Source of the DNA: Sporocytophaga myxococcoides DSM 11118
Lineage (GTDB): Bacteria > Bacteroidota > Bacteroidia > Cytophagales > Cytophagaceae
Direction: 5' to 3'
Assembly (NCBI RefSeq): GCF_000426725.1
Contig: NZ_AUFX01000006.1
Location: 310,001 to 374,000 of the forward strand
Length of the DNA stretch: 64,000 nt
A model generated the notes under the pieces. The model did not search any database, was not told the DNA's origin, and worked only from the letters and a program-made list of their open reading frames with translations. Position 1 is the first letter of the stretch. Every line of letters starts with the position of its first letter. Positions 53,915 through 63,056 of this stretch are shown here, piece after piece. The position numbers and the translations under genes are program-made.

Positions 53915-54934
53915 ATGGAAGAGATATTTATGCGACGTGCTTTCGACCTGGCAGCAAATGGCCGAGGAAAGGTTAGTCCAAATCCGATGGTAGGATGTGT
54001 TATTATAAAAGACGGAATTGTGATCGGAGAAGGCTGGCATATGGCTTACGGAGGACCACATGCTGAGGTAAATGCCATTGCATCTGTTGCTGATAAAACC
54101 TTGCTAAACGGAGCTGACATTTATGTAACTCTTGAGCCTTGTGCACACTACGGCAAAACTCCTCCTTGTGCAGAATTGCTGATAAAATACCCTTTTAGAA
54201 AAGTCATTATTGCTAATACAGATCCAAACCCTTTAGTTGCCGGAAAAGGGATTCAATTGCTGAAGGATTATGGTTTGGAAGTGATTACGGGAATTTTAAG
54301 CGAATACGGAGATAGACTCAATGCTCGGTTCTTTACATTTATTCAGAAAAAAAGACCTTATGTAATCCTGAAGTGGGCGGAAACCTCTGATGGTTTCGTT
54401 GCGCATAGCGATTATTCATCCAAATGGATCAGCGGAAGGATTTCAAGGAAACTTGTACACAAATGGAGAACAGAAGAAGATGCTATTGCAGTTGGAAAAA
54501 ATACTGCTTTATATGACAATCCTCAATTGAACACTCGTGACTGGCCTGGCAAAAATCCGATAAGAGTTATTATTGACCGCAACCTGGAACTGCCTTCTAA
54601 TCTTAATCTTTTCGATGGTTCTCAAAAAACTTTCTGCTATAACCTTCTAAAGGATGAAGAAAGCAATAATGTCATTTATGTAAAGGTTCCTGAAGACAAC
54701 TTCATACAAACTTTGCTTGATGATCTATACAAGCGGAAAGTACAATCTGTCATTATTGAAGGGGGATCTGTCCTTTTAAATCTTTTCATTTCGGAAGGAC
54801 TTTATGATGAAGTAAGAATATTTAAGGCTCCACATACGTTTGAGAATGGTATACCTGCTCCAGGTATGAGAGGCAAACCCGAAGAAATAATTAAGGTTGA
54901 AGAGGATGAACTTTGGGTTTATTACAAAAAATAA
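53915..54934 (+). CDS. ribD: Bifunctional diaminohydroxyphosphoribosylaminopyrimidine deaminase / reductase
   Basis: RibD catalyses the deamination and reduction steps of riboflavin synthesis. The 339-residue protein has the zinc deaminase domain (1-145) with HAEVNAI and the PCAHYGKTPPC cysteine site. The reductase domain (about 146-339) includes ILKWAETSDGF, KWISG and the NADPH-side stretch IIEGGSVLLNLF. Both activities look intact. It is 11 bases upstream of the large helicase gene in the same direction, an unusual partner. Other rib genes are absent. Confidence 0.95.
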   Translation: MEEIFMRRAFDLAANGRGKVSPNPMVGCVIIKDGIVIGEGWHMAYGGPHAEVNAIASVADKTLLNGADIYVTLEPCAHYGKTPPCAELLIKYPFRKVIIANTDPNPLVAGKGIQLLKDYGLEVITGILSEYGDRLNARFFTFIQKKRPYVILKWAETSDGFVAHSDYSSKWISGRISRKLVHKWRTEEDAIAVGKNTALYDNPQLNTRDWPGKNPIRVIIDRNLELPSNLNLFDGSQKTFCYNLLKDEESNNVIYVKVPEDNFIQTLLDDLYKRKVQSVIIEGGSVLLNLFISEGLYDEVRIFKAPHTFENGIPAPGMRGKPEEIIKVEEDELWVYYKK

Positions 54935-54945
54935 CGGCCTGAAGT

Positions 54946-57900
54946 ATGCAGCAAGTTTTAAAATCATATCTTAAAAAATTAACAAACCTTACCGGTCAGA
55001 ACAAGTCATTGCTGATGCTGAGGCTTACAGCCTCTGACCTGGATTTGCATGACCTGGACTTTGTAAATCAAAAGCCTTCTTTCGATATTTTAAGCCAGCT
55101 TATTGCAGGTAAGACAGAAATAAATCTTTGTGAAATTGCCGACAGCCGCAATGAAAAAATAAACGAGGCCAGCTCAAGACTTAAAAAGATACAAAGACAG
55201 GATGCTCTTGTTTTTGAAGAGCGCGGTGCGAAGGATCTGTATATTGGATATCCTTTTGTAAAAGGTAAATTACAGGATGGCACATTGGTCAGATGTCCAT
55301 TGCTTTTTTTTCCTGTAAATATCTTTCATAATGGGTTTACCTGGAAGCTTGAATTCAGGAAGGATCTGAACATATCCTTTAACAAAAGTCTGCTGCTTGC
55401 ATACATACACTTCAATAAAATAGCGCTTAGTGATGAGTTAATAGAAGAAGATTTTGATGATTTCAGCAAAGATCCATTAGCCTTTAGAACGGCTTTATAT
55501 GAGTTGATTAAAGATAGTCCCATCTCTTTAAACTTCAACCAGGATTTGATGGCTGATAAACTCTCCGCATTCAAAGAGTACACAAGAGAGGATTTTGAAG
55601 AAAATCATTTTAATGGTGAATTAAAACTATATCCGGAAGCTGTATTGGGGATGTTCCCACAGGCAGGGTCTTACCTTGTCCCTGACTATGAATGCATCAT
55701 AGAAAGAGATGAGTTCAAAGATGTCAGTACATTCTTTGATACAAGATCCAATGCTTCAGATGAAACTCTGATTTCAACTAGTACTAAAATAAAAGAAGAA
55801 CAAACCTTCACTCCTTTCTCCCTTGACGGTTCACAAGAAAATGCTATCAAGGCTGTAAAGTCAGGTAAGTCTGTTGTAGTGCAAGGACCTCCCGGAACAG
55901 GTAAATCACAATTTATCTGTAACCTCATTTGTGACTTTGTAGCAAGGAGAAAAAGAGTATTACTTGTCTCTCAGAAGCGTGCAGCGCTTGATGTTGTGTA
56001 TGAAAGGATCCGTCAAACAGGAGCAGATGCCTTTCTCTGTCTTGTTCAAGATTTCAAAAATGACAGAAAGGAAATTTATTCTAAAATAGAATCGCAGATA
56101 GACCGTCTTGATGAATATAAAACAGAGAACAGCAGTCTTGATGCAATGTCTCTTGAGCGTAGCTTTCTGCAAATAAGCAGAAGGATAGATCAGCTTACAG
56201 AAGAACTGGAAAACTACAAACAAGGTTTGTTTGATGAAAAGGAATTCGGCATTTCTGCTAAGCAACTGTACCTCACAAGTAATCCTGAAAAAGAGATAAT
56301 AGACTTAAAGGATGAATACAAATACTTTTCACAGCAATCCCTTGCTCCATTTGCTACGACCTTAAAATTTTATTATCAATACAATCCTTTCAGGCAGAAT
56401 GATTATGTATGGAAGGATAGAATATCGTTTGCCAACCTGACAAATGCGGATCAGAGAGAGATAAAAAAACTTACTGACACTATTCCGGTCTATGTCACAG
56501 ATTTGCTTAAAGAGACTTTAACGCTCACAGGACAGTCGCTGACCCTCTCTGATGTAGATGCAGTTTCAGATAAGCAGAAGGATATAGCCAAACTTCTGGA
56601 ATTATTAGAAGACGATGACATTTTTGATTCTTTTATATTCTTACAGAATAAAAAAACAGACAAAAATTGGCTGAGACAAAAAGAGCAGGAAATTGAAAAT
56701 TGTTTATCCCAAGCTGAAATAGAAACCAGTATTTCAGATCAAAGACTTCATGCTATTCTTCCAATTATAGATAAAGCTATAAAAGCACAACAGAACATCT
56801 TTACAAAAATAATCTGGTCTGTTTTTTCTAAAGACAAAACAGAGGTTGTAAAAATTCTTACAAGCAACAGATTAAAGCTTGATAGTATTGGACTGGAAGA
56901 ACTATCCAAAAGAATTCATAATAGAATCCTATATAATAATATCACCAGCGAACTTAAGGAATGTCCATGGATTGCAAATGTGCCGGAATCTATCAACATT
57001 ACGTCTTTTAGAAATTGGTTTAGTAATCATCATCAAGCTATCGAAGCCAAGGACATATTTAATAAATCAGGATTAAAAAAATACATCTCTGTCAATTCTT
57101 CTCATGGCGACTTTATCAATAAATGGGAAAAGCTGATAGCTTTAGCCAATGCATATCAGAAAGAACGGAAGTTATGGTTGAATTACCTGACTTTATCTCA
57201 AACAGAAAAAATCATTCAAGACAAGAATTTTGCTGAGGCTCTTCAATCAGGCTTAAAGAAAGATTTTGATTTTCTTAAAGAAATGGATGAGCTTGAAAAC
57301 ACGCTTGCTTCTTATGAAAGATCTACTCTTCAAAAGCTTTTATTGCAGGAACCTGAGAATGCGGATAAAGCACTTGAATTATGTAAGAATAGCCTTTATC
57401 TGCAATGGATAGATCATATAGAAAATAAATATCCGGTATTAAAGACTGCTGGTACTTTTAAGCTGGAACAATTGGAAGAAGAACTTATAAGCTCCATTGA
57501 AGCCAAGTTAAAAATAAGCAAGGACATACTGCTGCTCAGAGCAAAAGAAAGAACATATAATGCAGTTCAGTACAACAGACTAAGCAACAGAATAACCTAT
57601 AGAGAACTTAAACACCAGGTAAGCAAGAAGAAGAAGATTTGGCCATTGCGAAAACTGATTCAGGAATTCCATGAAGAATTGTTTGAGCTGATCCCATGCT
57701 GGATGGCCTCCCCTGAGTCTGTTTCAAGCATATTCCCACTTGATCCATTATTTGATGTGGTCATCTTCGATGAAGCGTCTCAATGCTTTGCAGAGCGAGG
57801 CATACCTGCGATGTATAGAGGTAAACAGATTGTAATTGCAGGAGATGAAAAGCAGCTTAAACCTGCGGATCTTTATCAGATCAGGTTTGATGACGATACG

Positions 57901-58914
57901 GAAGACCATCCTGATATAGAAGCAGAATCCCTTTTGCACCTTGGCCAGAACTATCTGATGCAGGTATATCTTCAAGGACATTATAGAAGTAAAACCAATG
58001 CATTGATTGAATTCTCCAACAATCATTTTTATAAAGGCAGGCTAAAAATGATTCCTGATAAAAATGATCTTAATAATAATGATACTGCAATTAAATTTAT
58101 TAAGATCGACGGGATGTGGGAGAAACGCGCTAACCATGAAGAAGCATCTTATATTGTAATGCTTGTTCAGAAGTTGCTGAAAGAAAATAAAAGCATAGGT
58201 GTAGTTACATTCAATTATACTCAAGCCTCGTTAATTCAGGACTTATTCGATGAGCAAACAGCATCAGGCGCAATAACATTGCCAGATGATTTCTTTGTTA
58301 AGAACATAGAAAATGTGCAGGGAGATGAAAGAGATATTATTATCTTTTCCATCGGTTATGCCAAAGATCTGAAAGGAAGACTGGCAATGCAATTTGGCGC
58401 ACTGAATATGGACGGAGGGGCCAACCGATTGAATGTAGCTATTACCAGGGCAAAAGAAAAGATATACATTATTTCAAGTATACTGCCTTCAGAAATGGAT
58501 GTAACCAGTGCAAAACACGAAGGACCCAAGTTACTAAAAGCATATCTTCAATATGCCTATGCTATCTCGGAAGGAAAAGCGAAACAGGATATCACACAAG
58601 TTGGTAAAAATTCAGAAGCCCATCTTTCAACTATAGTAAAGAATCTGGCGGAGGAAGATCTTAAGGGGAAAACGATGACAAATGAATTTACTTTTTCCGA
58701 TCTTTCAATTGCAGAAAACAATCAATATCATTCATTGGTATTAACAGACGATAATTTATATTTTCAATCTGTTTCCATAAAAGACTTTCATGCCTATCTG
58801 CCGATGACTTTGAAGAAGAAAAACTGGAATTATCTTAAGCTCAACAGCCGTCAATACTGGTCGGACAGAAATCAATTCAAAGACAAAATAGTAACATATA
58901 TTAAACATGCTTAA
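54946..58914 (+). CDS. Large UPF1-like superfamily 1 helicase
   Basis: The 1322-residue protein has an N-terminal region (1-290) like that of DUF4011-type helicases (DLYIGYPFVKGKL, then CPLLFFPVNI). A Q-motif follows at about 292 (SLDGSQENAI), Walker A GPPGTGKS (314-321), a coiled insert of about 550 residues, Walker B VVIFDEASQC near 937, and motif VI RLNVAITRAKEKIYI near 1160. No nuclease domain is evident; the tail after 1190 is of unknown fold. Such helicases include chromosomal and defence-associated members. Its start is 11 bases after ribD, and it overlaps the next gene by 8. Confidence 0.88.
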   Translation: MQQVLKSYLKKLTNLTGQNKSLLMLRLTASDLDLHDLDFVNQKPSFDILSQLIAGKTEINLCEIADSRNEKINEASSRLKKIQRQDALVFEERGAKDLYIGYPFVKGKLQDGTLVRCPLLFFPVNIFHNGFTWKLEFRKDLNISFNKSLLLAYIHFNKIALSDELIEEDFDDFSKDPLAFRTALYELIKDSPISLNFNQDLMADKLSAFKEYTREDFEENHFNGELKLYPEAVLGMFPQAGSYLVPDYECIIERDEFKDVSTFFDTRSNASDETLISTSTKIKEEQTFTPFSLDGSQENAIKAVKSGKSVVVQGPPGTGKSQFICNLICDFVARRKRVLLVSQKRAALDVVYERIRQTGADAFLCLVQDFKNDRKEIYSKIESQIDRLDEYKTENSSLDAMSLERSFLQISRRIDQLTEELENYKQGLFDEKEFGISAKQLYLTSNPEKEIIDLKDEYKYFSQQSLAPFATTLKFYYQYNPFRQNDYVWKDRISFANLTNADQREIKKLTDTIPVYVTDLLKETLTLTGQSLTLSDVDAVSDKQKDIAKLLELLEDDDIFDSFIFLQNKKTDKNWLRQKEQEIENCLSQAEIETSISDQRLHAILPIIDKAIKAQQNIFTKIIWSVFSKDKTEVVKILTSNRLKLDSIGLEELSKRIHNRILYNNITSELKECPWIANVPESINITSFRNWFSNHHQAIEAKDIFNKSGLKKYISVNSSHGDFINKWEKLIALANAYQKERKLWLNYLTLSQTEKIIQDKNFAEALQSGLKKDFDFLKEMDELENTLASYERSTLQKLLLQEPENADKALELCKNSLYLQWIDHIENKYPVLKTAGTFKLEQLEEELISSIEAKLKISKDILLLRAKERTYNAVQYNRLSNRITYRELKHQVSKKKKIWPLRKLIQEFHEELFELIPCWMASPESVSSIFPLDPLFDVVIFDEASQCFAERGIPAMYRGKQIVIAGDEKQLKPADLYQIRFDDDTEDHPDIEAESLLHLGQNYLMQVYLQGHYRSKTNALIEFSNNHFYKGRLKMIPDKNDLNNNDTAIKFIKIDGMWEKRANHEEASYIVMLVQKLLKENKSIGVVTFNYTQASLIQDLFDEQTASGAITLPDDFFVKNIENVQGDERDIIIFSIGYAKDLKGRLAMQFGALNMDGGANRLNVAITRAKEKIYIISSILPSEMDVTSAKHEGPKLLKAYLQYAYAISEGKAKQDITQVGKNSEAHLSTIVKNLAEEDLKGKTMTNEFTFSDLSIAENNQYHSLVLTDDNLYFQSVSIKDFHAYLPMTLKKKNWNYLKLNSRQYWSDRNQFKDKIVTYIKHA

Positions 58915-59794
58915 AATAAGTATCATTGCTGCTCTGGCAACTATGACCAGCTTGCTCAGTCCTGTAGAAAAAGACTGCACAGGTTTTGGATTTCAGGAAG
59001 TTGTTTATACCTTCAAACAAACCGGCACCATGCCAAAGCAGGTGAATGAAAGCTCCAGCCTTACTCATGGCTCCGCAAAAGACTTATTTTATACCAATAA
59101 TGATTCAGGAGGAAAACCTGTCGTATATGAAATAAATAAAAAGGGTGCACTGAAAGACTCTATAATAATCCCTGATGCAAACAATGTAGACTGGGAAGAC
59201 CTGACACGGGACGGGGCTGGCAATATATGTATAGGAGATTTTGGTAACAACAACAATAAGCGAAAGAATCTGAGAATTTACAAATACAACCCTGTTTCCA
59301 AATCAACTGAGATAGTATTTTTCGCTTATGAAGATCAGGAAAGTTTCCCTCCTCTCAAAAGTGAAAAGGACTTTGACTGTGAAGCTTTTGTATGGTATAA
59401 AAACAACTTTTACTTATTTTCCAAAAACAGAAGTACCAATCCAGTAAAGGTTTATATGATTCCAGATCAGCCAGGAGAACAGATTGCAAAGAAAATTGCT
59501 GAAATACCGCTGGAAGGAATGATTACAAGTGCTGCGATTAACAAAGACAACAATCAGCTTGCGTTATTATCTTATGGGAGAATTTTTATCTTCAAATCGG
59601 ATAATCAAAAGGATCAACTAAGTCTTACTCCCCTATACTGTACACCATTTGCGATCGGAATTCAATCGGAAGGCATAGAATACTTAGACGGCAACAAACT
59701 GATCATTTCTAACGAGCAGGGAGATATTATTGAGGCTGAGCTAAGCAAGTCTAAGAATACAGAAAAAGCAAAAACAGGAAGTCAAAAGAAATAA
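58907..59794 (+). CDS. Secreted protein, probable beta-propeller
   Basis: The 295-residue product has a signal peptide-like N-terminus (about 1-18) and a beta-rich body. Repeated strands such as YTNNDSGGKPVVYEIN and VDWEDLTRDGAGNICIGDFG suggest a propeller of the SdiA-regulated/YVTN kind; this is a by-eye call. No lipobox is seen. The ATG lies inside the end of the helicase frame, an 8-base overlap, so translation is coupled although the products act in different compartments. A terminator follows, on the convergent side. Confidence 0.72.
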   Translation: MLKISIIAALATMTSLLSPVEKDCTGFGFQEVVYTFKQTGTMPKQVNESSSLTHGSAKDLFYTNNDSGGKPVVYEINKKGALKDSIIIPDANNVDWEDLTRDGAGNICIGDFGNNNNKRKNLRIYKYNPVSKSTEIVFFAYEDQESFPPLKSEKDFDCEAFVWYKNNFYLFSKNRSTNPVKVYMIPDQPGEQIAKKIAEIPLEGMITSAAINKDNNQLALLSYGRIFIFKSDNQKDQLSLTPLYCTPFAIGIQSEGIEYLDGNKLIISNEQGDIIEAELSKSKNTEKAKTGSQKK

Positions 59795-59801
59795 AAAATC
59801 A

Positions 59802-59840
59802 GGGTTAATAAATAAACAGGAAAGTTCGATTTATTAACCC
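59802..59840 (-). terminator. Terminator of the moxR operon
   Basis: GGGTTAATAAAT and ATTTATTAACCC form a perfect 12-bp stem around 15 bases. The minus strand continues TGATTTTTTATTTC. It lies 32 bases past the moxR stop and 8 bases after the convergent propeller gene, which may use it too. Confidence 0.75.
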
Positions 59841-59871
59841 AAATATAAAAGTCTTAGAAGACTCGAATAAA

Positions 59872-60837
59872 TTACAATAACTTAGAGATAATATCGTCAA
59901 CCGAAACTCCGTCGGCTTCTGCTTTAAAGTTTCTGACTATCCTATGTCTCAGAACAGATAGGGCGACAGCTTTAACATCTTCTATGTCCGGAGAATATTT
60001 TTTATTCATCAGAGCATTACATTTAGCCGCAATTACAAGATATTGAGATGCTCTTGGACCTGCTCCCCACTCAAGATATTTTTTGCTTATCTCAGGTGCA
60101 TGCTCGCTTTTTGATCTTGTCTTGTGAACCAGTTTTACAGCATATTCTATCACGTTATCAGGTACAGGCACTTTTCTTACAAGCTCCTGATAAGCTAAAA
60201 TTTGATTTCTATCCAGAATCTTATTAGCAATCGGACGATGAGCTGTTGTTGTATTCTTAACAATTGAAAGCTCTGACTGATAAGAAGGATAATCCAGAAA
60301 CAGGTTAAACATAAACCTGTCCAGCTGCGCTTCAGGCAGAGGATAAGTTCCCTCCTGCTCTATCGGGTTTTGCGTGGCAAGCACGAAAAACGGTTTCTCC
60401 AGATTATAAATATTACCTGAAACTGTTACAGAGAACTCCTGCATAGACTCAAGCAATGCTGACTGAGTTTTAGGAGGAGTACGGTTTATTTCATCTGCCA
60501 GGATGATGTTGGCAAAAATAGGTCCTTTTACAAACTTAAAATTTCTATTATTGTCAAGGGTTTCAGAGCCCACAATATCAGACGGCATCAGATCGGGAGT
60601 AAACTGAATACGTTTAAAATTCAGGTCTAATACCGAAGCAATGGTATTGATAAGCAAAGTCTTTGCGAGTCCTGGCACACCTACTAGCAGACAGTGTCCC
60701 TGACAAAAAATTGCTGTGAGAACAAGATTTACAACATCCTCCTGACCTATAATTACTTTAGAGATTTCAGCTTTAAGCTTTTTACTCGTGTCAAAAAATT
60801 CATCTGCCAGAGCCACTTCAGATTTTTGCGCTTCCAT
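59872..60837 (-). CDS. MoxR-family AAA+ ATPase
   Basis: The 321-residue MoxR protein has Walker A GVPGLAKT (63-70), Walker B IILADEINRTPPKTQ, sensor 1 VLATQNPIEQEGTYPLPEAQLDRF, and a C-terminal lid with EWGAGPRASQYL and LRHRIVRNF. MoxR ATPases act as chaperones that mature metal- or VWA-containing partner proteins. Its usual DUF58/Bat partners are not adjacent; instead it is 10 bases after a SurA-like gene and ends the operon. The batD gene is 19 kb away in this window. Confidence 0.94.
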   Translation of the reverse strand: MEAQKSEVALADEFFDTSKKLKAEISKVIIGQEDVVNLVLTAIFCQGHCLLVGVPGLAKTLLINTIASVLDLNFKRIQFTPDLMPSDIVGSETLDNNRNFKFVKGPIFANIILADEINRTPPKTQSALLESMQEFSVTVSGNIYNLEKPFFVLATQNPIEQEGTYPLPEAQLDRFMFNLFLDYPSYQSELSIVKNTTTAHRPIANKILDRNQILAYQELVRKVPVPDNVIEYAVKLVHKTRSKSEHAPEISKKYLEWGAGPRASQYLVIAAKCNALMNKKYSPDIEDVKAVALSVLRHRIVRNFKAEADGVSVDDIISKLL

Positions 60838-60847
60838 GTTTATCTTT

Positions 60848-62206
60848 TTACTGGGTTATCATCAATTCACAGTCCTTAAACTCTTCATCAATATCAATAA
60901 ATACTTCTCCTTTATTTTTATCAAACCATTTATTGACGGCATTATTTTTTTTCTCCGCAAGAGTTGCTTTCTGGATTTTCTGATAATCGTCAGTAAGATT
61001 TGCCTGATGAGGAGGTGTTTTGCTCTTATAATAAACTATTTTCACAGCTTCTGTTCCGTCTTCCATTTTAAATGGAATAGGCTGTGTAATTGTCCCAGCC
61101 TTCATGGTATCAATAAGGAAGAAAACCACAGGATCAAGTTTTTCCATTGGAATGTGGGTACTTCCGGTTTCCTGATCAATAAAGAGCCCTCCTGATGAGT
61201 TGGTACCTTTATCTTCGGAGAATTTCTTTGCGGCTTTTTCAAAGCTAATGCTATCGTTTAAGATTGCAGTCCTTAGGCTATCAAGAAAGTTTATTGACGT
61301 ATTCATATCCTGAGAAGACGAAGTAGGCTTGATAAGAATATGTCTTGAATTAAATTCATTTCCCCTTCTTGCAATCATTTGAATAAGGTGAAATCCATAT
61401 TCAGATTCAACAATTCCTGAAAGCTCTCCTGCCTTAAGTTTCAGAGCAGCTCCTTCGTACTCAGGAACCAGCTCTCCTCTTTTAAAGAAACCTAACTCTC
61501 CGCAGTTTTTAGCAGATCCTGGATCTTCAGAGAAAATTTCAGCCATCTTACAGAAGTCTCCACCTTCCTGAAGTTTGGCTTTGATCCGCTCTAATTGCTC
61601 TTTGGTCTCATTCTTTTTCTCTTTACTTATTTTGGGGATCACTACAATCTGACCAACTTCCGCTTCAGTTGAAAAATAAGGCAAACTATCTTTTGGTATT
61701 TCATTAAAGAACTTTTTCACTTCACCCGGAGTAACTTTTAAATCTTTGGTGATGTTATCCTGCATCTTCTGAATAATCAGCTGTTCTTTTACCTGAGCAC
61801 GCAGTTCCTTTTTCAAATCTTCAATGCTTTTGTTATACATTGCAACAAGCTTTTCCTCAGATCCGATCTGACTGATAAAGTATGCCATTCTTCTGTCAAG
61901 TTGTTCATCAACCTGAGCCTTTTCAACTGTAACAGAATCTATCTCAGCTTTCGCAACCAGCAGTTTATTAATGATCAGAGTTTCTAATACCTGACACTTA
62001 AGCTTTGTAGCATCGTTTACATTTTCCTGATTAGCCAAAACCTGAAGATAATTCATCTCAAGCTCGGATTTCATGATAATTTCATTATCAACTTTTACTA
62101 TTATTTTATCCAGTACCTGAGCGGCACTGTATTCAGATGTCAGAGTTAAAAGTATAAAAGTAAAAAATACTAAAAGTTTTATAGTGTTACTTGATTTTGA
62201 TTTCAT
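60848..62206 (-). CDS. surA: Periplasmic peptidyl-prolyl isomerase, SurA-like, two parvulin domains
   Basis: The ATG at 62206 (AAAGGAAAACA upstream) gives a clean signal peptide ending near EYSAAQ and 452 residues. The longer frame to 62242 would overlap the upstream gene by 56 bases. A SurA N-terminal chaperone domain (about 28-165) is followed by two parvulin domains, containing FSEDPGSAKNCGELGFFKRG and YGFHLIQMI, then FNSRHILIK and KKFSEDKGTNSSGGLF. It should fold or escort outer-membrane proteins. It overlaps the upstream lipoprotein gene by 20 bases. Confidence 0.9.
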   Translation of the reverse strand: MKSKSSNTIKLLVFFTFILLTLTSEYSAAQVLDKIIVKVDNEIIMKSELEMNYLQVLANQENVNDATKLKCQVLETLIINKLLVAKAEIDSVTVEKAQVDEQLDRRMAYFISQIGSEEKLVAMYNKSIEDLKKELRAQVKEQLIIQKMQDNITKDLKVTPGEVKKFFNEIPKDSLPYFSTEAEVGQIVVIPKISKEKKNETKEQLERIKAKLQEGGDFCKMAEIFSEDPGSAKNCGELGFFKRGELVPEYEGAALKLKAGELSGIVESEYGFHLIQMIARRGNEFNSRHILIKPTSSSQDMNTSINFLDSLRTAILNDSISFEKAAKKFSEDKGTNSSGGLFIDQETGSTHIPMEKLDPVVFFLIDTMKAGTITQPIPFKMEDGTEAVKIVYYKSKTPPHQANLTDDYQKIQKATLAEKKNNAVNKWFDKNKGEVFIDIDEEFKDCELMITQ

Positions 62207-63056
62207 TGTTTTCCTTTGCCTGCTTATATAAATTTTCTTCAAGCGATTTAATAAGATTTATTTTTCTTTGATTCAGCAATGTTTCTCTGATTTGATTTCT
62301 GGCAAATTCATATGGAGAAATCTGCTCGCTGCTTTTATAATCCTTAATTTTAATGAGATATAAATTGCTATTGTCCGCCCGCTCTCCTAAAACTGTTTTT
62401 TCCAGAAATTGTCTTTTTCCGGAGATTTCATCAAAGGGCGTATTTTTTATCGTCTCGTCAAAATTATGCCATAGAGAATCTTCCACAATATAAAAAGAAG
62501 CCAGACGAAGGCAAAGCAATCTTAGCTCTGTTTTATCTTTTTCGTTATTGGATGCCAGTAAAGATTTGATTTTATCAATTTTGGGAGCATCCTTAGGTAT
62601 TTTAATAAAAGTGCCTTTAAAAATATTTTCCCTCAGTTCGAACGACTTGATATTCTTTTCATAGAAATCCTGGATTTCTTTTTCGGAAATCATAGTATCC
62701 AACTTCTCACGAACATAGTGTTCCTTAAAAGTATGAATGAATAAGGCCTCTTTGTAATCCTGTAATTTTTGGTTAATTTCTTCATTGCTTTCGTCTATAA
62801 TTGACTCAGCATGACTTAAAAGTATTTTTTGAGTTGTCCATTTCTGTATATAGGCATCCGCAATTGCAGCACTATCGGCTCCGTGCAAGCCAGATATAAC
62901 GGATTCCAGTTCTGAAGGGTAAAGTGCGTAATTATAAACGCGTGCAAGAGGCTTGTCTTCAAAGCTGTCAGCATCCTGGTTTTTCGTAACGAAGAGCTGA
63001 CAACTTTGAGTGACAAATAATATTACTATTAAAAAGATTTTGAAGGGTATTCTCAA
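62187..63056 (-). CDS. SurA/PrsA-like lipoprotein chaperone, degenerate PPIase
   Basis: The start is TTG at 63056, overlapping the upstream stop in TTGA, because no other start precedes the signal sequence. The 289-residue product has a lipobox TQSC (C19). A SurA-like helical domain follows (LARVYNYALYPSELESVI, LDTMISEKEIQDFYEK), but I see no intact parvulin active site. It probably binds unfolded outer-membrane proteins without isomerase activity. It is the middle of three folding factors. Confidence 0.78.
   Translation of the reverse strand: MRIPFKIFLIVILFVTQSCQLFVTKNQDADSFEDKPLARVYNYALYPSELESVISGLHGADSAAIADAYIQKWTTQKILLSHAESIIDESNEEINQKLQDYKEALFIHTFKEHYVREKLDTMISEKEIQDFYEKNIKSFELRENIFKGTFIKIPKDAPKIDKIKSLLASNNEKDKTELRLLCLRLASFYIVEDSLWHNFDETIKNTPFDEISGKRQFLEKTVLGERADNSNLYLIKIKDYKSSEQISPYEFARNQIRETLLNQRKINLIKSLEENLYKQAKENNEIKIK

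Noticed and set aside
62206-62242. Longer start for the SurA-like gene with a 56-base overlap, or a broken gene
   Set aside because: The internal ATG at 62206 has an AGGA-like ribosome site and starts a normal signal peptide, so no frameshift or pseudogene is needed.
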